From positions 1 through 64,000 of the forward strand of contig NZ_SMKW01000048.1 in assembly GCF_004348985.1 (NCBI RefSeq): a stretch of 64,000 nucleotides of DNA. The letters are read 5' to 3'. A program made the translations under genes and the position numbers. The number at the start of each line of letters is the position of its first letter. Positions within the stretch are counted from its first letter, which is position 1. The notes under the pieces were generated by a model. That model did not search any database. It saw only the letters and a list, made by a program, of their open reading frames with translations, and had not been told where the DNA came from. Positions 18,201-26,427 of the stretch are shown here, one piece after another. This stretch comes from Saccharopolyspora elongata (lineage in GTDB: Bacteria > Actinomycetota > Actinomycetes > Mycobacteriales > Pseudonocardiaceae).

Positions 18201-18632
18201 ACCGACTCGGGCGAGCGGCGGACCGAGACGATCGACGCGCTCGGCGAGGCGGTGCGGCGCAACCCGGCAGGCCCGGTCGTGCTGCTATCCGGCGAGGCTG
18301 TGTCGTTAACCCGGCTCTCCGAGTCCTCCACCGCCTTTGGCGAGTGCTTCGCCGAGCGGTGGGACTTCGCAGAGTACGACGTGGACCAGTTGACTGCGCT
18401 CGCGGTGCGGCAGCTCACGCGCTGCGGCCACAAGGTGCCGGAGAACGTGGCGGACGCGTTGCGCGGCCTGCTCTCCGACGGCGGGCACACGGCATGGGAC
18501 ACCCACCGGCTCGCGCAGCGGCTCGCCACCACCGCGGCCTCGCGCACGCTGGCGGAGGCCGACTTGCACGCCATCACCATGTCCGCGCTGCCGTCGTTGG
18601 CCCTGGACGAAGGACTCGCGTCGGTCGGCTGA
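15264..18632 (+). CDS. eccA: EccA-like protein: right-handed beta-helix fused to CbbX/SpoVK AAA+ ATPase
   Basis: 1,122 aa from ATG 15264, overlapping the previous stop. Residues 1-~510 are many short repeats (e.g. LDDCQVSGASWAAVLAHGQG; VIEDCQIVEAEKPALVV), the pattern of a right-handed parallel beta-helix. Residues ~570-840 are a CbbX-type AAA+ domain with GPPGTGKTT (Walker A at 620) and GGVLFIDEAYTL (Walker B), followed by the sensor and ARF region (LASRFSKTVEFPNYS). Residues ~870-1105 look like a second AAA+ with a broken P-loop, GRPGMGRR (Lys replaced by Arg). EccA proteins are cytosolic ESX ATPases thought to act on substrate/chaperone complexes. The usual EccA N-terminus is TPR-like; a beta-helix here is unusual. 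Confidence 0.8.
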   Translation: MNRQLLVVAADRPGSYPTISAALREARDGATISVLPGRYEENLVVNRMVTVTAEEGPGTVELVARTGSVAMIAAGAAQLSGLVLTGADTSAVALDIRKGEVALDDCQVSGASWAAVLAHGQGCAVLRGCAVTSSGGVGIVVTSSMPSMAENTEVVDAMSSGIVVTEQGSLELRRVTVRKPGGNGICVNGRGRVVIEDCQIVEAEKPALVVEQEASAEVRDVTVSQSASLDLYVRSTSEVVLADSEFTGARMQSAHIAGGASPRLRGCRFASAGSNAVYVTGGSSPRFDDCRVTGSPIGVLVDAASHPVFGALLVEGTSRGAVLVDAESSVGVKGLRAVPESGPAVLVKGRSRLTLGDAVIEVSDAVGLSLSENSRGELTDLRVTGPAAHLVRLESGARGEFASTLLRGGGLRAEEASLTIRDSEVVDAREDGISAGTGSNVHVIRCRVRSAKRHGVHLLSGSRGDVRGCEVTGSAGDGVLLDTEEAVTVAECTVTGSGGSPVRKAVEHERLSVASIVTDEPQAQQRSSRPADGASQPGPALGEEHWDGGFAPAGEDQHPTLGGAMGAELEGPLAELDSLIGLDGVKHEVLGLINLIKMTQRRQQMGLPMPPMSRHLVFAGPPGTGKTTVARLYGSVLAELGILARGHMVEVARADLVAQYIGATAIKTAEVVNKAMGGVLFIDEAYTLSSQSGGNGPDFGQEAIDTLMKMMEDHRDEIVVIVAGYSELMEQFLASNPGLASRFSKTVEFPNYSVEELVTITTNLCRKHYYELTDDAVDALTDYFERVPKNDTFGNGRVARKLFEAMVSNQASRLAMQPPSKDTELSRLTAQDLASELVALGEDAPRAALPDASTDPSAAVQATLGWQRFAGLCGLESVREAAGRTLVRLCGLKARNKGLGRQANVVLSGRPGMGRRAVASLYAQSLTELRLISSGHVTRLSIGRDLCPRWPGQAVSLVSTAFDEASGGVLLLDADGDWATDSGERRTETIDALGEAVRRNPAGPVVLLSGEAVSLTRLSESSTAFGECFAERWDFAEYDVDQLTALAVRQLTRCGHKVPENVADALRGLLSDGGHTAWDTHRLAQRLATTAASRTLAEADLHAITMSALPSLALDEGLASVG

Positions 18633-19159
18633 TCGGCGGAGTAGGCTGCCCGCGGCGTTGGAGGCGCGATGCCGCGGGTACCTGACCTCAGGGCCCGTCG
18701 CGGCTCCATTGCACCTGGTCGGCGTTCGGGAGTTGGCGCAACCGCGGCATTCCCATCCTTCTCGGCGGCGCGCGTGCCGTCGAGAACACCTGGTTCGTTC
18801 AGCAGCGCGAACTGGGCTGGGGCAACCACTTGATCACACATCCCGGCTCAGACATGGTCGCTGACAGACGGCGGGTGCATGGCGGCCAAGAAAAAGCTGC
18901 GCCAACATCGGCGGCTGGCTCGGGCCGCGAGACGACGACCTGGCCGGGCGGGCTCGCAACCTCGTCACGGAAGGCATGCACGCCCACGGCGCCATGCACA
19001 TAGGCAGCCTGATCAGCCACTCGGTGCGCGTTGGGGGAGATGGTGGTGCGCAACTGCCGCAGCGGCGTGGGCATCACGGTGACGGTGAAGACGTTCGGGT
19101 GCCGTCCGCCGGCGGCCGCGTCGACCAGGTATCACCGCTTTACGCGGCAGCACGACACA
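18633..19159. other. Intergenic, no credible gene
   Basis: About 530 bases after the EccA-like stop. Open frames on both strands are Arg/Ala-rich with no recognisable domain. It may contain eroded coding sequence, but I cannot identify any family. Confidence 0.5.
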
Positions 19160-19200
19160 CGGTCCGGGCGGGCCGGGTATACACCGGCCCGCCCGGACCG
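19160..19200. terminator. 17-bp perfect hairpin, bidirectional terminator between converging genes
   Basis: CGGTCCGGGCGGGCCGG (19160-19176) pairs without mismatch with 19184-19200 across the 7-base loop GTATACA. The ESX operon (+) and the methyltransferase gene (-) converge here. There is no U-tract on either strand, as is usual for strong GC-rich actinobacterial terminators. Confidence 0.85.
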
Positions 19201-19242
19201 TCGCCACTTGCCGATTTCGGTGCCCGGCGGCCGGTCCGGCGG

Positions 19243-19965
19243 TCACGCCGCCGTGCGAACCGCTTTCAGTTGCCAGATCGGTAGCAGCACGCGGCCCTCG
19301 CCGTCGGTCGGGAACGCGGTGAGCCCGTCGATGTTGGCCGCATCGCCCAGGACCGCCCGCGCGCTCACTTGAAGCTCCTCCAAGGTGCAAGCGGTCGTGT
19401 AGTTAGCGGCTTCGAGCTGCTCGATCGTCCAGTGCGCTCCGAGCGTCTCCCGCAGGCTGGCCTCGCTGACCAGGTGCCGGTCGGGGTAGATGCCCCGCAG
19501 CGCGGTTGAGAAGGCGAGCAGGTGCAGCCGCGCGTCCGGCCGGGTCGCCTTCGTGAGCGCGGCGGCGTACTGATGACGCTCGTGCTCTGTCAAGACGTGG
19601 TAGAGAGCGCAGTCCAGCACCGTGTCGAAGCATGCCTCGTACCCTTCGAGTTCGAGCGCGTCGGCAAGGTCGAACGTGACATCGACGCCTTTCGCGGCTG
19701 CTCTGGCCCGTGCCTGCTCGACCGCTGACGGCGCGCAATCGAGCCCGGTGACGCGCAGCCCGCGCGACGCGAGGAACACGGAGTTGTCGCCGAGCCCGCA
19801 ACCGATGTCAAGTACGTCGCCGGTGAACTCGCCTGCCTCGGCCAGCTCGACGACCAGGGGTTGCGGTGCGCCGAGGTCCCACGGCATCTTCGGGGCTTTC
19901 GGGGTATCGCCGCTGTACAGCTTCTCGAATGAGGCACTGTCGACGCCTGCAGCCGGATTTGACAT
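19243..19965 (-). CDS. Class I SAM-dependent methyltransferase
   Basis: 240 aa. The start is ATG at 19965, preceded on its strand by GAGGAG; the longer open frame upstream lacks coding character. The SAM-binding motif I is clear (DVLDIGCGLGDNSVFLASRG), followed by motif II (VTGLDCAPSAVEQARARA) and the acidic FDLADALEL. The N-terminus (FEKLYSGDTPKAPKMPWDLG) resembles TehB/thiopurine-type small-molecule methyltransferases. The acceptor is unknown. It faces away from the aminomutase operon across a ~1-kb gap, and may belong to the same biosynthetic block or be a stand-alone detoxifying enzyme. No lesion is seen. Confidence 0.85.
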   Translation of the reverse strand: MSNPAAGVDSASFEKLYSGDTPKAPKMPWDLGAPQPLVVELAEAGEFTGDVLDIGCGLGDNSVFLASRGLRVTGLDCAPSAVEQARARAAAKGVDVTFDLADALELEGYEACFDTVLDCALYHVLTEHERHQYAAALTKATRPDARLHLLAFSTALRGIYPDRHLVSEASLRETLGAHWTIEQLEAANYTTACTLEELQVSARAVLGDAANIDGLTAFPTDGEGRVLLPIWQLKAVRTAA

Positions 19966-20306
19966 TTTCGCTCCTCGATGAGGATGTGGCTTGACCAGCA
20001 CACAAGCCCACCGGGCGATACGACGCCCGTCAACAGGGTTGGTGAACATAGGTGCACAGGGGAAACCGATTCTGCCCTGGAGCGGCTGCTCTCGGTGGAT
20101 TCGGCACCGAACGTGCCTGATACCGGTCGCGCCCCTGTCTGATGAGGACTTTTCGGCGAGTTGGCGCTCTGGCGCGAGTGTCGTGTCCGGACGCTCCGTG
20201 CGAAACGCCGCGAACCACCCGCCGGGCTTGGGCTTTCGCACGCGGTTCAGCGTGAAAGCTATGTGCGCGATCGACCACAAGGGCGAGCCGAGCTGTACTA
20301 CACCGC

Positions 20307-20585
20307 CTACACCGGCGCCGTCGACTTGTTCATCCCCAGGTAACCCGGCGCCAGCAACGCGCCGATCTCCTCCCGTACGGCCTCGAGCAACGATCCGCCA
20401 CCACCCATCGGCGTCGGCGTGCGGAGGGACACGACCTCGCGCCCCAGCACGGCCGCTGCGGCGCCGAGGATGAACGACAGCTGGCCGGCCGCTTGGGGGC
20501 GAACGTTGATGGGAGGCGTGGGCAGCACCGTGGAGTGTCCTTCGAGGGCAGTCCACTCTGCACGAAGGTCCATCCCGCTATCCAT
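20307..20585 (-). CDS. Small hypothetical protein
   Basis: 92 aa. Two possible starts, ATG 20585 and ATG 20573; neither has a convincing ribosome-binding site. Codons are GC-rich at third positions and the composition is protein-like: SFILGAAAAVLGREVVSL is a hydrophobic helix, followed by PMGGGGSLLEAVREEIGALL. No family recognised. It could be a real short gene divergent from the aminomutase operon, or a fragment. Confidence 0.35.
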   Translation of the reverse strand: MDSGMDLRAEWTALEGHSTVLPTPPINVRPQAAGQLSFILGAAAAVLGREVVSLRTPTPMGGGGSLLEAVREEIGALLAPGYLGMNKSTAPV

Positions 20586-21037
20586 TGTGTGCTGAGCGTC
20601 ATAGCCTACCGGTGTCGGTTAGCGGACTACCGGACTTGCTATTCCGCAGCCGCGCGAAACTGTTCGGTAAACGAGAGGTTGCGGTTCTTGTCCCGGCTGA
20701 TGATCTCCCGGAATATCTGGGTGATCTATGGTTTGTATTTGGAGGCCGGTATGGTCGAGAAAGAGGTAGCTGGTCTGCGCACGCGGGCCTGCTTGCCCGC
20801 CGGCTTCGAAGACCTCGACACCTCACGCTCATCGCACAGCGCGACACGAATCAAGCATAACGACACGCCCTATAGCCGGAAGATCATTAATGTCCGATAT
20901 TCCCCCATTGTCGATCGTCAAAGGTGTGCGGATCGTCCGCCGTAATGATGCGAGCAAGACCGAAGTTCCGTTGCTCTTGTGTGCAGGTAATGCCGCTGAC
21001 GCGCCGTTTGAACGATCGGCTGAAAGGTCTCAACGAA
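20586..21037. promoter_or_regulatory. Divergent intergenic region, probable operon promoter
   Basis: About 450 bases, less GC-rich than its surroundings, between the small minus-strand frame and the aminomutase start. It should hold the promoter of the aminomutase operon. The short plus-strand frame at 20585-20860 (containing KREVAVLVPADDLPEYLG) matches nothing I know. I cannot place -35/-10 boxes with confidence. Confidence 0.4.
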
Positions 21038-22607
21038 ATGCATGTCATGTTTGCCGGCGACGATCGAGTTTCCCTGGGGAGTATCGTCGAAGCTGCCGGA
21101 GATGGTGTTGAGGTATCCGTCGACAGCACCATCCGCGACCGCGTCGAGGTCGCACGCTCCACGCTGGTGCGGTTCGTTGACGAGGAGCGGGTCATCTACG
21201 GAGTGAACACCAGCATGGGAGGGTTCGTCGACTGGCTGGTCCCCACCACGTTGGCCACCACGTTGCAAGAGAACCTGATCAATGCGGTGGCGACCAATGT
21301 CGGGTCCTATGTGGATGCCCACACCACCCGCTCGATCATGCTGTCGCGGATCGTGTCGCTGTAGAGGGCACTCGGCGATCTCGATCGAGAACTTCGACAA
21401 ACTCGTCGAGATCTACAACGCGGGCGTCATTCCCTGCATCCCTGAGAAAGGCTCGTTGGGTACCAGCGGTGACCTCGGGCCGCTGGCGGCGATAGCGCTG
21501 GTGTGCATCGGCCAGGGCAAGGCACGGTTGCACGGCAAGGTCATGGCGGGTGCGGATGTCCTCGCCCAAGTGGGCATCGAGCCTATGCACTTGTCCTACA
21601 AGGAAGGCTTGGCGCTGATCAACGGGACTTCGGGCATGGTCGGCATGGGTGCCATAGCGGTCGAACGTGCCAGGTACCTGCTGGACACCTACCTGACAGT
21701 GTCCGCGCTGTCCATCGAGGGTCTCGCGGGAATGACCAAACCGTTCGACCCGCGCGTGCATCGACTCAAGCCCCATATTGGGCAACAGGAGATCGCCGAG
21801 CGTATTTGGTCGTTGCATGCGGACTCCGCGCTGGCCGTCGTTGAGGAGCAGACCGCGCGGACCCTGGCGGGCGAGATGGGCGATGCGGCGAAAGCGGGTT
21901 CCCAACCGATCGAGGACGCCTACTCCATCCGGTGCACACCGCAGATCTTGGGTCCAGTGCTGGAAACTCTGCGCTCCGTGACGAGCACCGTGGAGAACGA
22001 GCTCAACTCGTCCAACGACAACCCGTTGATCATTCCCAGCGAGGACGACGTGTTCCACAACGGACACTTCCACGGACAGTACGTCGCGATGGCGATGGAC
22101 CACTTGACGATCGCGATGACGACCTTGACCAACCCGGCTAACCGCCGGGTCGACCGGTTCCTCGACAAGAGCAACAGCAACGGGCTGCCTTCGTTCCTGT
22201 GCAGCGTGGATCCGGGACTGCGGCTGGGGCTCATGGGCGGTCAGTTCATGACCGCGTCGCTCACCGCGGAGAACCGCTCGCTCGCGATGCCGGTCTCGAT
22301 CCAGTCGCTCACCAGCACCGGCGACTTCCAGGGCATCGTGTCATTCGGCTTCGTCGCGGCGCGGCGGGCCACTGAGGTGCTCCGCAACGCGATGTACGTC
22401 GTCGCATTCGAGCTGATCTGTGCTTGTCAGGCGATCGACATCCGAGGTGCTGAGGGCCTGTCGTCCTCAACCCGACCGCTCTACGAACAGGTTCGCAAGA
22501 TCGTGCCGTTCCTCGACCAGGACATATCGATCACCGACTACGTCGAATCCGTCGTCGAAGAAGTCCTGTCGCCTGACTGGGCTCGATCAGGCCAGGTCGA
22601 CCGGTGA
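21038..22607 (+). pseudogene. Phenylalanine 2,3-aminomutase / ammonia-lyase (AdmH/EncP type), frameshifted
   Basis: The likely start is ATG 21038 (GAAAGG at 21022-21027). The first frame runs to TAG 21362-21364 and the second continues to TGA 22607; together they are ~520 aa, full length. Motifs: catalytic-Tyr loop VIYGVNTSMGGFVDW, NLINAVATNVGSY, and KGSLGTSGDLGPLAAIALVC. The Thr-Ser-Gly there forms the MIO cofactor, as I recall for AdmH-type enzymes, where most ammonia-lyases use Ala-Ser-Gly. Later motifs include NELNSSNDNPLI and HNGHFHGQYV. Known relatives convert L-Phe to (S)-beta-Phe for antibiotics such as andrimid. The break is at SL/RGHSAIS, where relatives read SLSRGNSAIS; two bases appear to be missing near 21361-21364. 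The start of the lipocalin-like gene overlaps its stop (GTGA). Confidence 0.85.
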
Positions 22608-23866
22608 CCGCGGTCAGTGAGCTGGTGGGGACGTGGCGGTTGGAGTCCTATCAGGAGTTGGACTCGGCTGGGGAGATCGTTGACGAGCCTTTTGGGCACG
22701 CTCCCGTCGGCAAGCTCGTCTACACCGGCGACGGGCACATGTCAGTGATCCTGATGCGCGCTGAGCAGGCCGCGCTGCGAGTTCCCTTTCCCCGGTATGC
22801 CACGATTAAACAGAAAACGTCGACTGTAGACGGTTGCCTCGGGTACAGCGGCACGTACCGCATCGAGGATAAAGTAATCGTACATCACGTCGAAGTCAGC
22901 TCGTTTCCCGACTGGGTGGGGCTGGAGCAGCGCCGAGTGATGGAACTCGACCACGGCAAACTGGTTCTGAGGTCGACGCCGTACGTGTGGTGTGGGGAAG
23001 TCAGGACACCGGTACTGACGTGGTTTCGTTACTTAGAGTTCCTAACAAAGGGTTTTGATGTGTCGAAAGCAGATGATGCAGGTGGCCAGGCCGAGGAACG
23101 CCTCGTGGATGTCGGCGCGGCGTTCCCAGCGGATGCGCAGGCGTCGCATGCCGTGGTACCAGGCGATCGTGCGCTCGACGACCCACCTGATCACGCCGAG
23201 TCCGGAGCCGTGGCCGGTTCCCCGCCTGGCGATCTTCGGGTCGATCCCCATGTCGCGCAACTCGTCGCGGTGCTTGTCGGAGTCGTAGGCGCGGTCGGCA
23301 TACAGGGCGTCGGGCCGGCGGCGGGGGCGCCCGCGCCTGCCTCGCACGGGTGGGATCGCCTCGACCAGTGGGAGGAGTTGGGTGACGTCATTGACGTTGC
23401 CGCCGGTCAGGCTGAATGCCGTCGGAATGCCGCCGCCCTCGGTGATCAGGTGGTGTTTGGAGCCTGGCCGGGCGCGGTCGACCGGGCTGGGGCCGCTTTT
23501 GGGCCACGCCGTGCCGCCCGCACATGCGAGCTGTCGATCACCGCCCGCGACCAGTCCAGCTTCCCGGCCGCGTTCAGCTCGGCCAAAAGCTCCTCGTGCA
23601 GCCGCTGCCACACCCCGGCCTCGTTCCACTCCGCCAGGCGCCGCCAGCAGGTCATCCCGGACCCGAATCCCAGCTCCTGGGGCAGAAACTCCCACTGGAT
23701 CCCGGTATGCAACACGAACAGGATGCCCTGCAAGACCAGTCGGTCCGGCAGCCGCTTGCGACCCAGCCGAGGCAGCGCGTTCTCCCAGCCCGGCAACAAC
23801 GGCTCGATTCGCTCCCACAGCTCGTCCGACACGATCCACGGCGGCTGCTCACCCTTCCTCACATGA
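22604..23866 (+). CDS. Lipocalin-like domain protein, 3' end interrupted by an insertion sequence
   Basis: GTG 22604 overlaps the aminomutase stop. The first 144 residues are native: SELVGTWRLESYQELDSAGE, GKLVYTGDGHMSVILMR, SGTYRIEDKVIVHHVEVSS and RTPVLTWFRYL form a complete lipocalin-like (Lipocalin_5-type) fold of the kind found in biosynthetic clusters. The insertion sequence begins after TTA 23033-23035. Before insertion the gene would have read YLMT and stopped at TGA 23931ff, just inside the ribosome-binding site of the aminotransferase. As it stands the frame runs antisense through the transposase to 23866, adding ~275 meaningless residues. The role is unknown; small lipocalin-like proteins often bind hydrophobic intermediates. 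Confidence 0.75.
   Translation: MTAVSELVGTWRLESYQELDSAGEIVDEPFGHAPVGKLVYTGDGHMSVILMRAEQAALRVPFPRYATIKQKTSTVDGCLGYSGTYRIEDKVIVHHVEVSSFPDWVGLEQRRVMELDHGKLVLRSTPYVWCGEVRTPVLTWFRYLEFLTKGFDVSKADDAGGQAEERLVDVGAAFPADAQASHAVVPGDRALDDPPDHAESGAVAGSPPGDLRVDPHVAQLVAVLVGVVGAVGIQGVGPAAGAPAPASHGWDRLDQWEELGDVIDVAAGQAECRRNAAALGDQVVFGAWPGAVDRAGAAFGPRRAARTCELSITARDQSSFPAAFSSAKSSSCSRCHTPASFHSARRRQQVIPDPNPSSWGRNSHWIPVCNTNRMPCKTSRSGSRLRPSRGSAFSQPGNNGSIRSHSSSDTIHGGCSPFLT
23033..23047. repeat. Left inverted repeat of IS5/IS427-like element
   Basis: TTAGAGTTCCTAACA is the exact reverse complement of 23913-23927. The outer TTA/TAA includes the TA target duplication. Confidence 0.85.
23042..23862 (-). CDS. IS5/IS427-like transposase, orfA-orfB with -1 frameshift
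   Basis: orfA runs from about GTG 23862 down to 23446 (SDELWERIEPLLPGWENALP; IQWEFLPQELGFGSGMTCWR; first catalytic Asp in VIDSSHVRAA). orfB continues in the -1 frame to 23042 (second Asp in DALYADRAYDSD; Glu in RWVVERTIAWYHGMRRLRIR). Together they form the DDE domain of the DUF4096/DDE-1 type. The two frames meet at C CCA AAA (23503-23497), a canonical slippery heptamer, so a fusion by programmed frameshifting is likely. Both halves look intact, so the element may be active. Confidence 0.85.
23497..23503 (-). promoter_or_regulatory. Probable -1 programmed frameshift site (C CCA AAA)
   Basis: It lies just after the first catalytic Asp of the transposase, exactly where orfA and orfB must be joined. 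Confidence 0.6.
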
Positions 23867-23912
23867 TCATGATTAACGATCAAGGAACTCCAGACACCAC
23901 ACGTGATCATTC

Positions 23913-23927
23913 TGTTAGGAACTCTAA
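23913..23927. repeat. Right inverted repeat of IS5/IS427-like element
   Basis: TGTTAGGAACTCTAA is the exact reverse complement of the left end at 23033-23047. Confidence 0.85.
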
Positions 23928-23950
23928 TGACGTGAGGAGCGGACGCCGCC

Positions 23951-25328
23951 ATGGCGAGCACCGTTGGATCAACTATTGATTACAAGGCCTCATACGCAAG
24001 CCTGCTGGATGACTACCGTGCCCGGACATCGTTGTCCGCGGCTGCGTGGCAGCGTGGAAGGCTGGTACTACCGGGCGGTGAGACCAGGACCGTCACCACG
24101 TACTCCCCGTATCCGACCTTGATCAGAAAGGGGCAAGGGGCGCACTTGACCGATCTCGACGGCAACCACTACGTCGATCTCGTCAACAACTACACCTCTC
24201 TCGTCCACGGGAGTGCGTACGGCCCCGCGACTGAGGCCGCCGTAGCGGTTCTGAGGGGAGGCGCGATTTTTCGCCGGTCCGCACGAGTCGCAGTTGCGCC
24301 TCGCGGAAATGCTGACCAACCGAATCGACACGGTGGAGCTGGTTCGGTTCACGAACTCGGGAACTGAGGCAGCACTGCTAGCCGAGAGGCTGGCGGCAAG
24401 AGCGACCGGTCGACACAAGGTACTCGTCTTCGACGGGAGCTACCACGGCAGCGCTCCTGAGCTGATGCAAGGCCATCCCCAGGTGGTGACGGCGCCGTAC
24501 AACGACCTCGACGCGGTCGACCGGGCAATGACGAACGAGATCGCTGCGGTGTTCGCCGAGCCGTTCCTCGGAGCAGGTGGTGTGATCCCGTCCGCGCCGG
24601 GCTTCCTTCGCGGAGTCCAAGACCTGGCGCACGCGCGCGGAGCGTTGTTCGTCCTGGATGAGGTGCAGTCACTCCGCAACGACGTGGGAGGGGAACAGGC
24701 GAAGCTTGGCCTGACACCAGATCTCACGCTCCTCGGCAAGATCATCGGCGGCGGCTTGCCCATCGGCGCTGTCGGAGGAGAGCGGGATCTGCTGCTGTTG
24801 ACCGCTCCCGGCACCCCCGACCGTCTCGCGCACTCGGGGACCTTCAACGGCCACCCGGCTGCGGCAGCGGCAGGCGCGATCACGTTGGCACACCTGAATG
24901 CAGGGGCGATCGATCGACTGGAGCGGGCGGCGACGACCTTGGCCGCAAGCATCACCAGCAGTGCCGCGCAAGCCGGCATGCCGATCGTGGTAACCCGCGC
25001 GGGTTCCATCCTCAACGTGCACTTCACCGACACGCCTCCGACGTCGGCCGCCCATGTGCGGGAAACGAACACCGACCTGCTGTCCGCCCTGCACCTGGCA
25101 TTGCTCAACCAGGGCGTCTACACCACCCCGCGCGGCCTCATCAATCTCTCGACAGCTTTCCGTGCCGAAGACTTGGCCAAGGTCGAGGAGGCATACGCGA
25201 AGGCGTTCGAGCGGATTGCCCGCATCAGCGTGAAGCCCGGCCATCCGTCAGGCCAGTGGCCGGTGCCGGCGCCACGTGTCGCGGCCGAACGCGTCAGTGT
25301 GACTACTGACGTTCGTGATCTAGGGTGA
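23951..25328 (+). pseudogene. Class III PLP aminotransferase (GSA-aminomutase / beta-amino-acid transaminase type), frameshifted
   Basis: ATG 23951 with GAGGAG at 23934-23939. Frame 1 (RLVLPGGETRTVTTYSPYPT; HLTDLDGNHYVDLVNNY) is open to 24367. The real protein changes frame at a run of five T (24267-24271): with four T it reads RGGAIFAGPHESQLRLAEML, the normal family sequence. The second frame has RFTNSGTEAAL, DGSYHGSAPEL, the PLP-binding Asp in LFVLDEVQSLR, the Schiff-base Lys in LLGKIIGGGLPIGAVGG, and SGTFNGHP. Relatives include glutamate-1-semialdehyde aminomutases and beta-phenylalanine transaminases, which fits the aminomutase next door. The last two codons are displaced by the IS630 insertion: before it the gene ended VSVTK and TAG. 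Confidence 0.85.
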
Positions 25329-25353
25329 CGGTCGTGTGTGATCATGACTGACT

Positions 25354-26408
25354 GTGTCGGTGATCAAGCAGGGTGTGCCGGTTCGTCGGGATCGGGCCGC
25401 GATGGAGTCGGTGCGGCTGGCCGCGGCCGAGTTGTTCGAACAGGGCTACTCGCAGGCCGAGGTCGCGCGGTTGCTGGAAACCTCGCGACAGAATGTCCAC
25501 CGGTGGCACGAGAAATGGCAGCGTGGTGGCCGCGAGGAGCTGGTCAGCGTAGGCCCGCCGGGGCGGGCACCGAAGCTCGACGAGCAGCAGTTGCGGCATG
25601 TTCGCGACGCACTGCTGGCCGGCGCGCGGTCGAACGGGTTCGACCAGGATCTCTGGACTCTGCGGCGGATCGCTACGGTGATCGAGCGCATCACCGGAGT
25701 GCAGCACCATCCCGGGCATGTCTGGTACATCCTGCGGGACCGGCTCGGTTGGAGCGCGCAGCGCCCGGCCCGTCGTGCCGTGGAGCGCGACGAGGACGCG
25801 ATCGAGACCTGGGTCGGAAACGACTGGCCCAGGATCAAAAAAACGCCGTCGAACGCGGAGCGTGGATCGTCTTCTTCGACGAGTCCGGACTGTCACTGAC
25901 ACCGACCGTGCGCCGCAGCTGGGCACCCATCGGGCAAACACCCGTGCTGGAGCACCGGTTCAACTGGAAACGCGCCTCGATGGCCGCCGCACTGTGCTAC
26001 CCACCCAACCCCGACGACCGCCGCACACCCGAGGTGGCCTTCCACGTCCAATACGACTCCTACAACACCGAAACACTCATCGAGGTACTGGACGAACTGC
26101 GTACTTTCCTTGCACCGCAACTAGTAACGCTGATCTGGGACGGGCTTCCCGCTCACCGCAGCAAAGCCATGACCGCCTTCCTGGCCACACAAGCCGACTG
26201 GCTGACCGTCGAACGACTGCCCGCCTATGCGCCCGACCTCAACCCCGTGGAAGCCCTCTGGTCCAGCGTCAAAGGCGTCGAACTGGCCAACCTCTGCCCC
26301 GACACCATCGACGAAGCCATCACCTGCGCCCAACACGGCATCGACCGCGTCCGCGCAACCGAGCACCTGCCCTACTCATTCCTTCAACACACCGGACTGT
26401 CACTCTAA
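25354..26408 (+). CDS. IS630-family transposase with -1 frameshift
   Basis: Frame A from GTG 25354 encodes the helix-turn-helix part (AAAELFEQGYSQAEVARLLE; QNVHRWHEKWQRGG; PGHVWYILRDRLGWS). Frame B, shifted -1 at A AAA AAA C (25837-25843), encodes the DDE part (WIVFFDESGLSLTPTVRRSW; LVTLIWDGLPAHRSKAM; AYAPDLNPVEALWSSVKG). All three acidic residues (FDES, WDGLPAH, LNPVE) are present. The two frames together give ~350 aa, normal for the family. It probably works through programmed frameshifting and looks intact. Confidence 0.88.
25837..25843 (+). promoter_or_regulatory. Probable -1 programmed frameshift site (seven A)
   Basis: The A-run followed by C is a typical slippery site and lies exactly at the join of the two transposase frames. 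Confidence 0.6.
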
Positions 26409-26427
26409 AACACGAAGCTCAGTAAGT

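Larger units (their letters stand above)
23036..23924 (-). mobile_element. IS5-family (IS427-group-like) insertion sequence, complete
   Basis: The 889-bp element begins GAGTTCCTAACA and ends TGTTAGGAACTC, perfect inverted repeats, flanked on both sides by TA (23034-23035 and 23925-23926), the expected duplication. It contains a two-frame DDE transposase on the minus strand. Removing the element and one TA restores the end of the lipocalin-like gene and its coupling to the aminotransferase, so this is a simple, fairly recent insertion. Confidence 0.88.
25306..26422 (+). mobile_element. IS630-family insertion sequence, complete
   Basis: The 1,117-bp element is flanked by TA on both sides (25304-25305 and 26423-26424), the IS630/Tc1-mariner signature. 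The ends are imperfect inverted repeats: CTGACGTTCGTG...GGGTGACGGTC on the left against CTGAGCTTCGTG...GAGTGACAGTC read from the right end. It encodes one two-frame transposase. Confidence 0.88.

Noticed and set aside
19243-20556. Longer 437-residue version of the methyltransferase
   Set aside because: The extra ~197 N-terminal residues are Arg/Pro-rich without a domain, while GAGGAG and ATG at 19965 give a normal-sized enzyme.
20493-20945. Overlapping short plus-strand frames upstream of the aminomutase
   Set aside because: No family match and no ribosome-binding site; treated as regulatory/intergenic.
22604-23866. A genuine 420-aa lipocalin fusion protein
   Set aside because: Everything after residue 144 is antisense transposase sequence inside clear IS inverted repeats.
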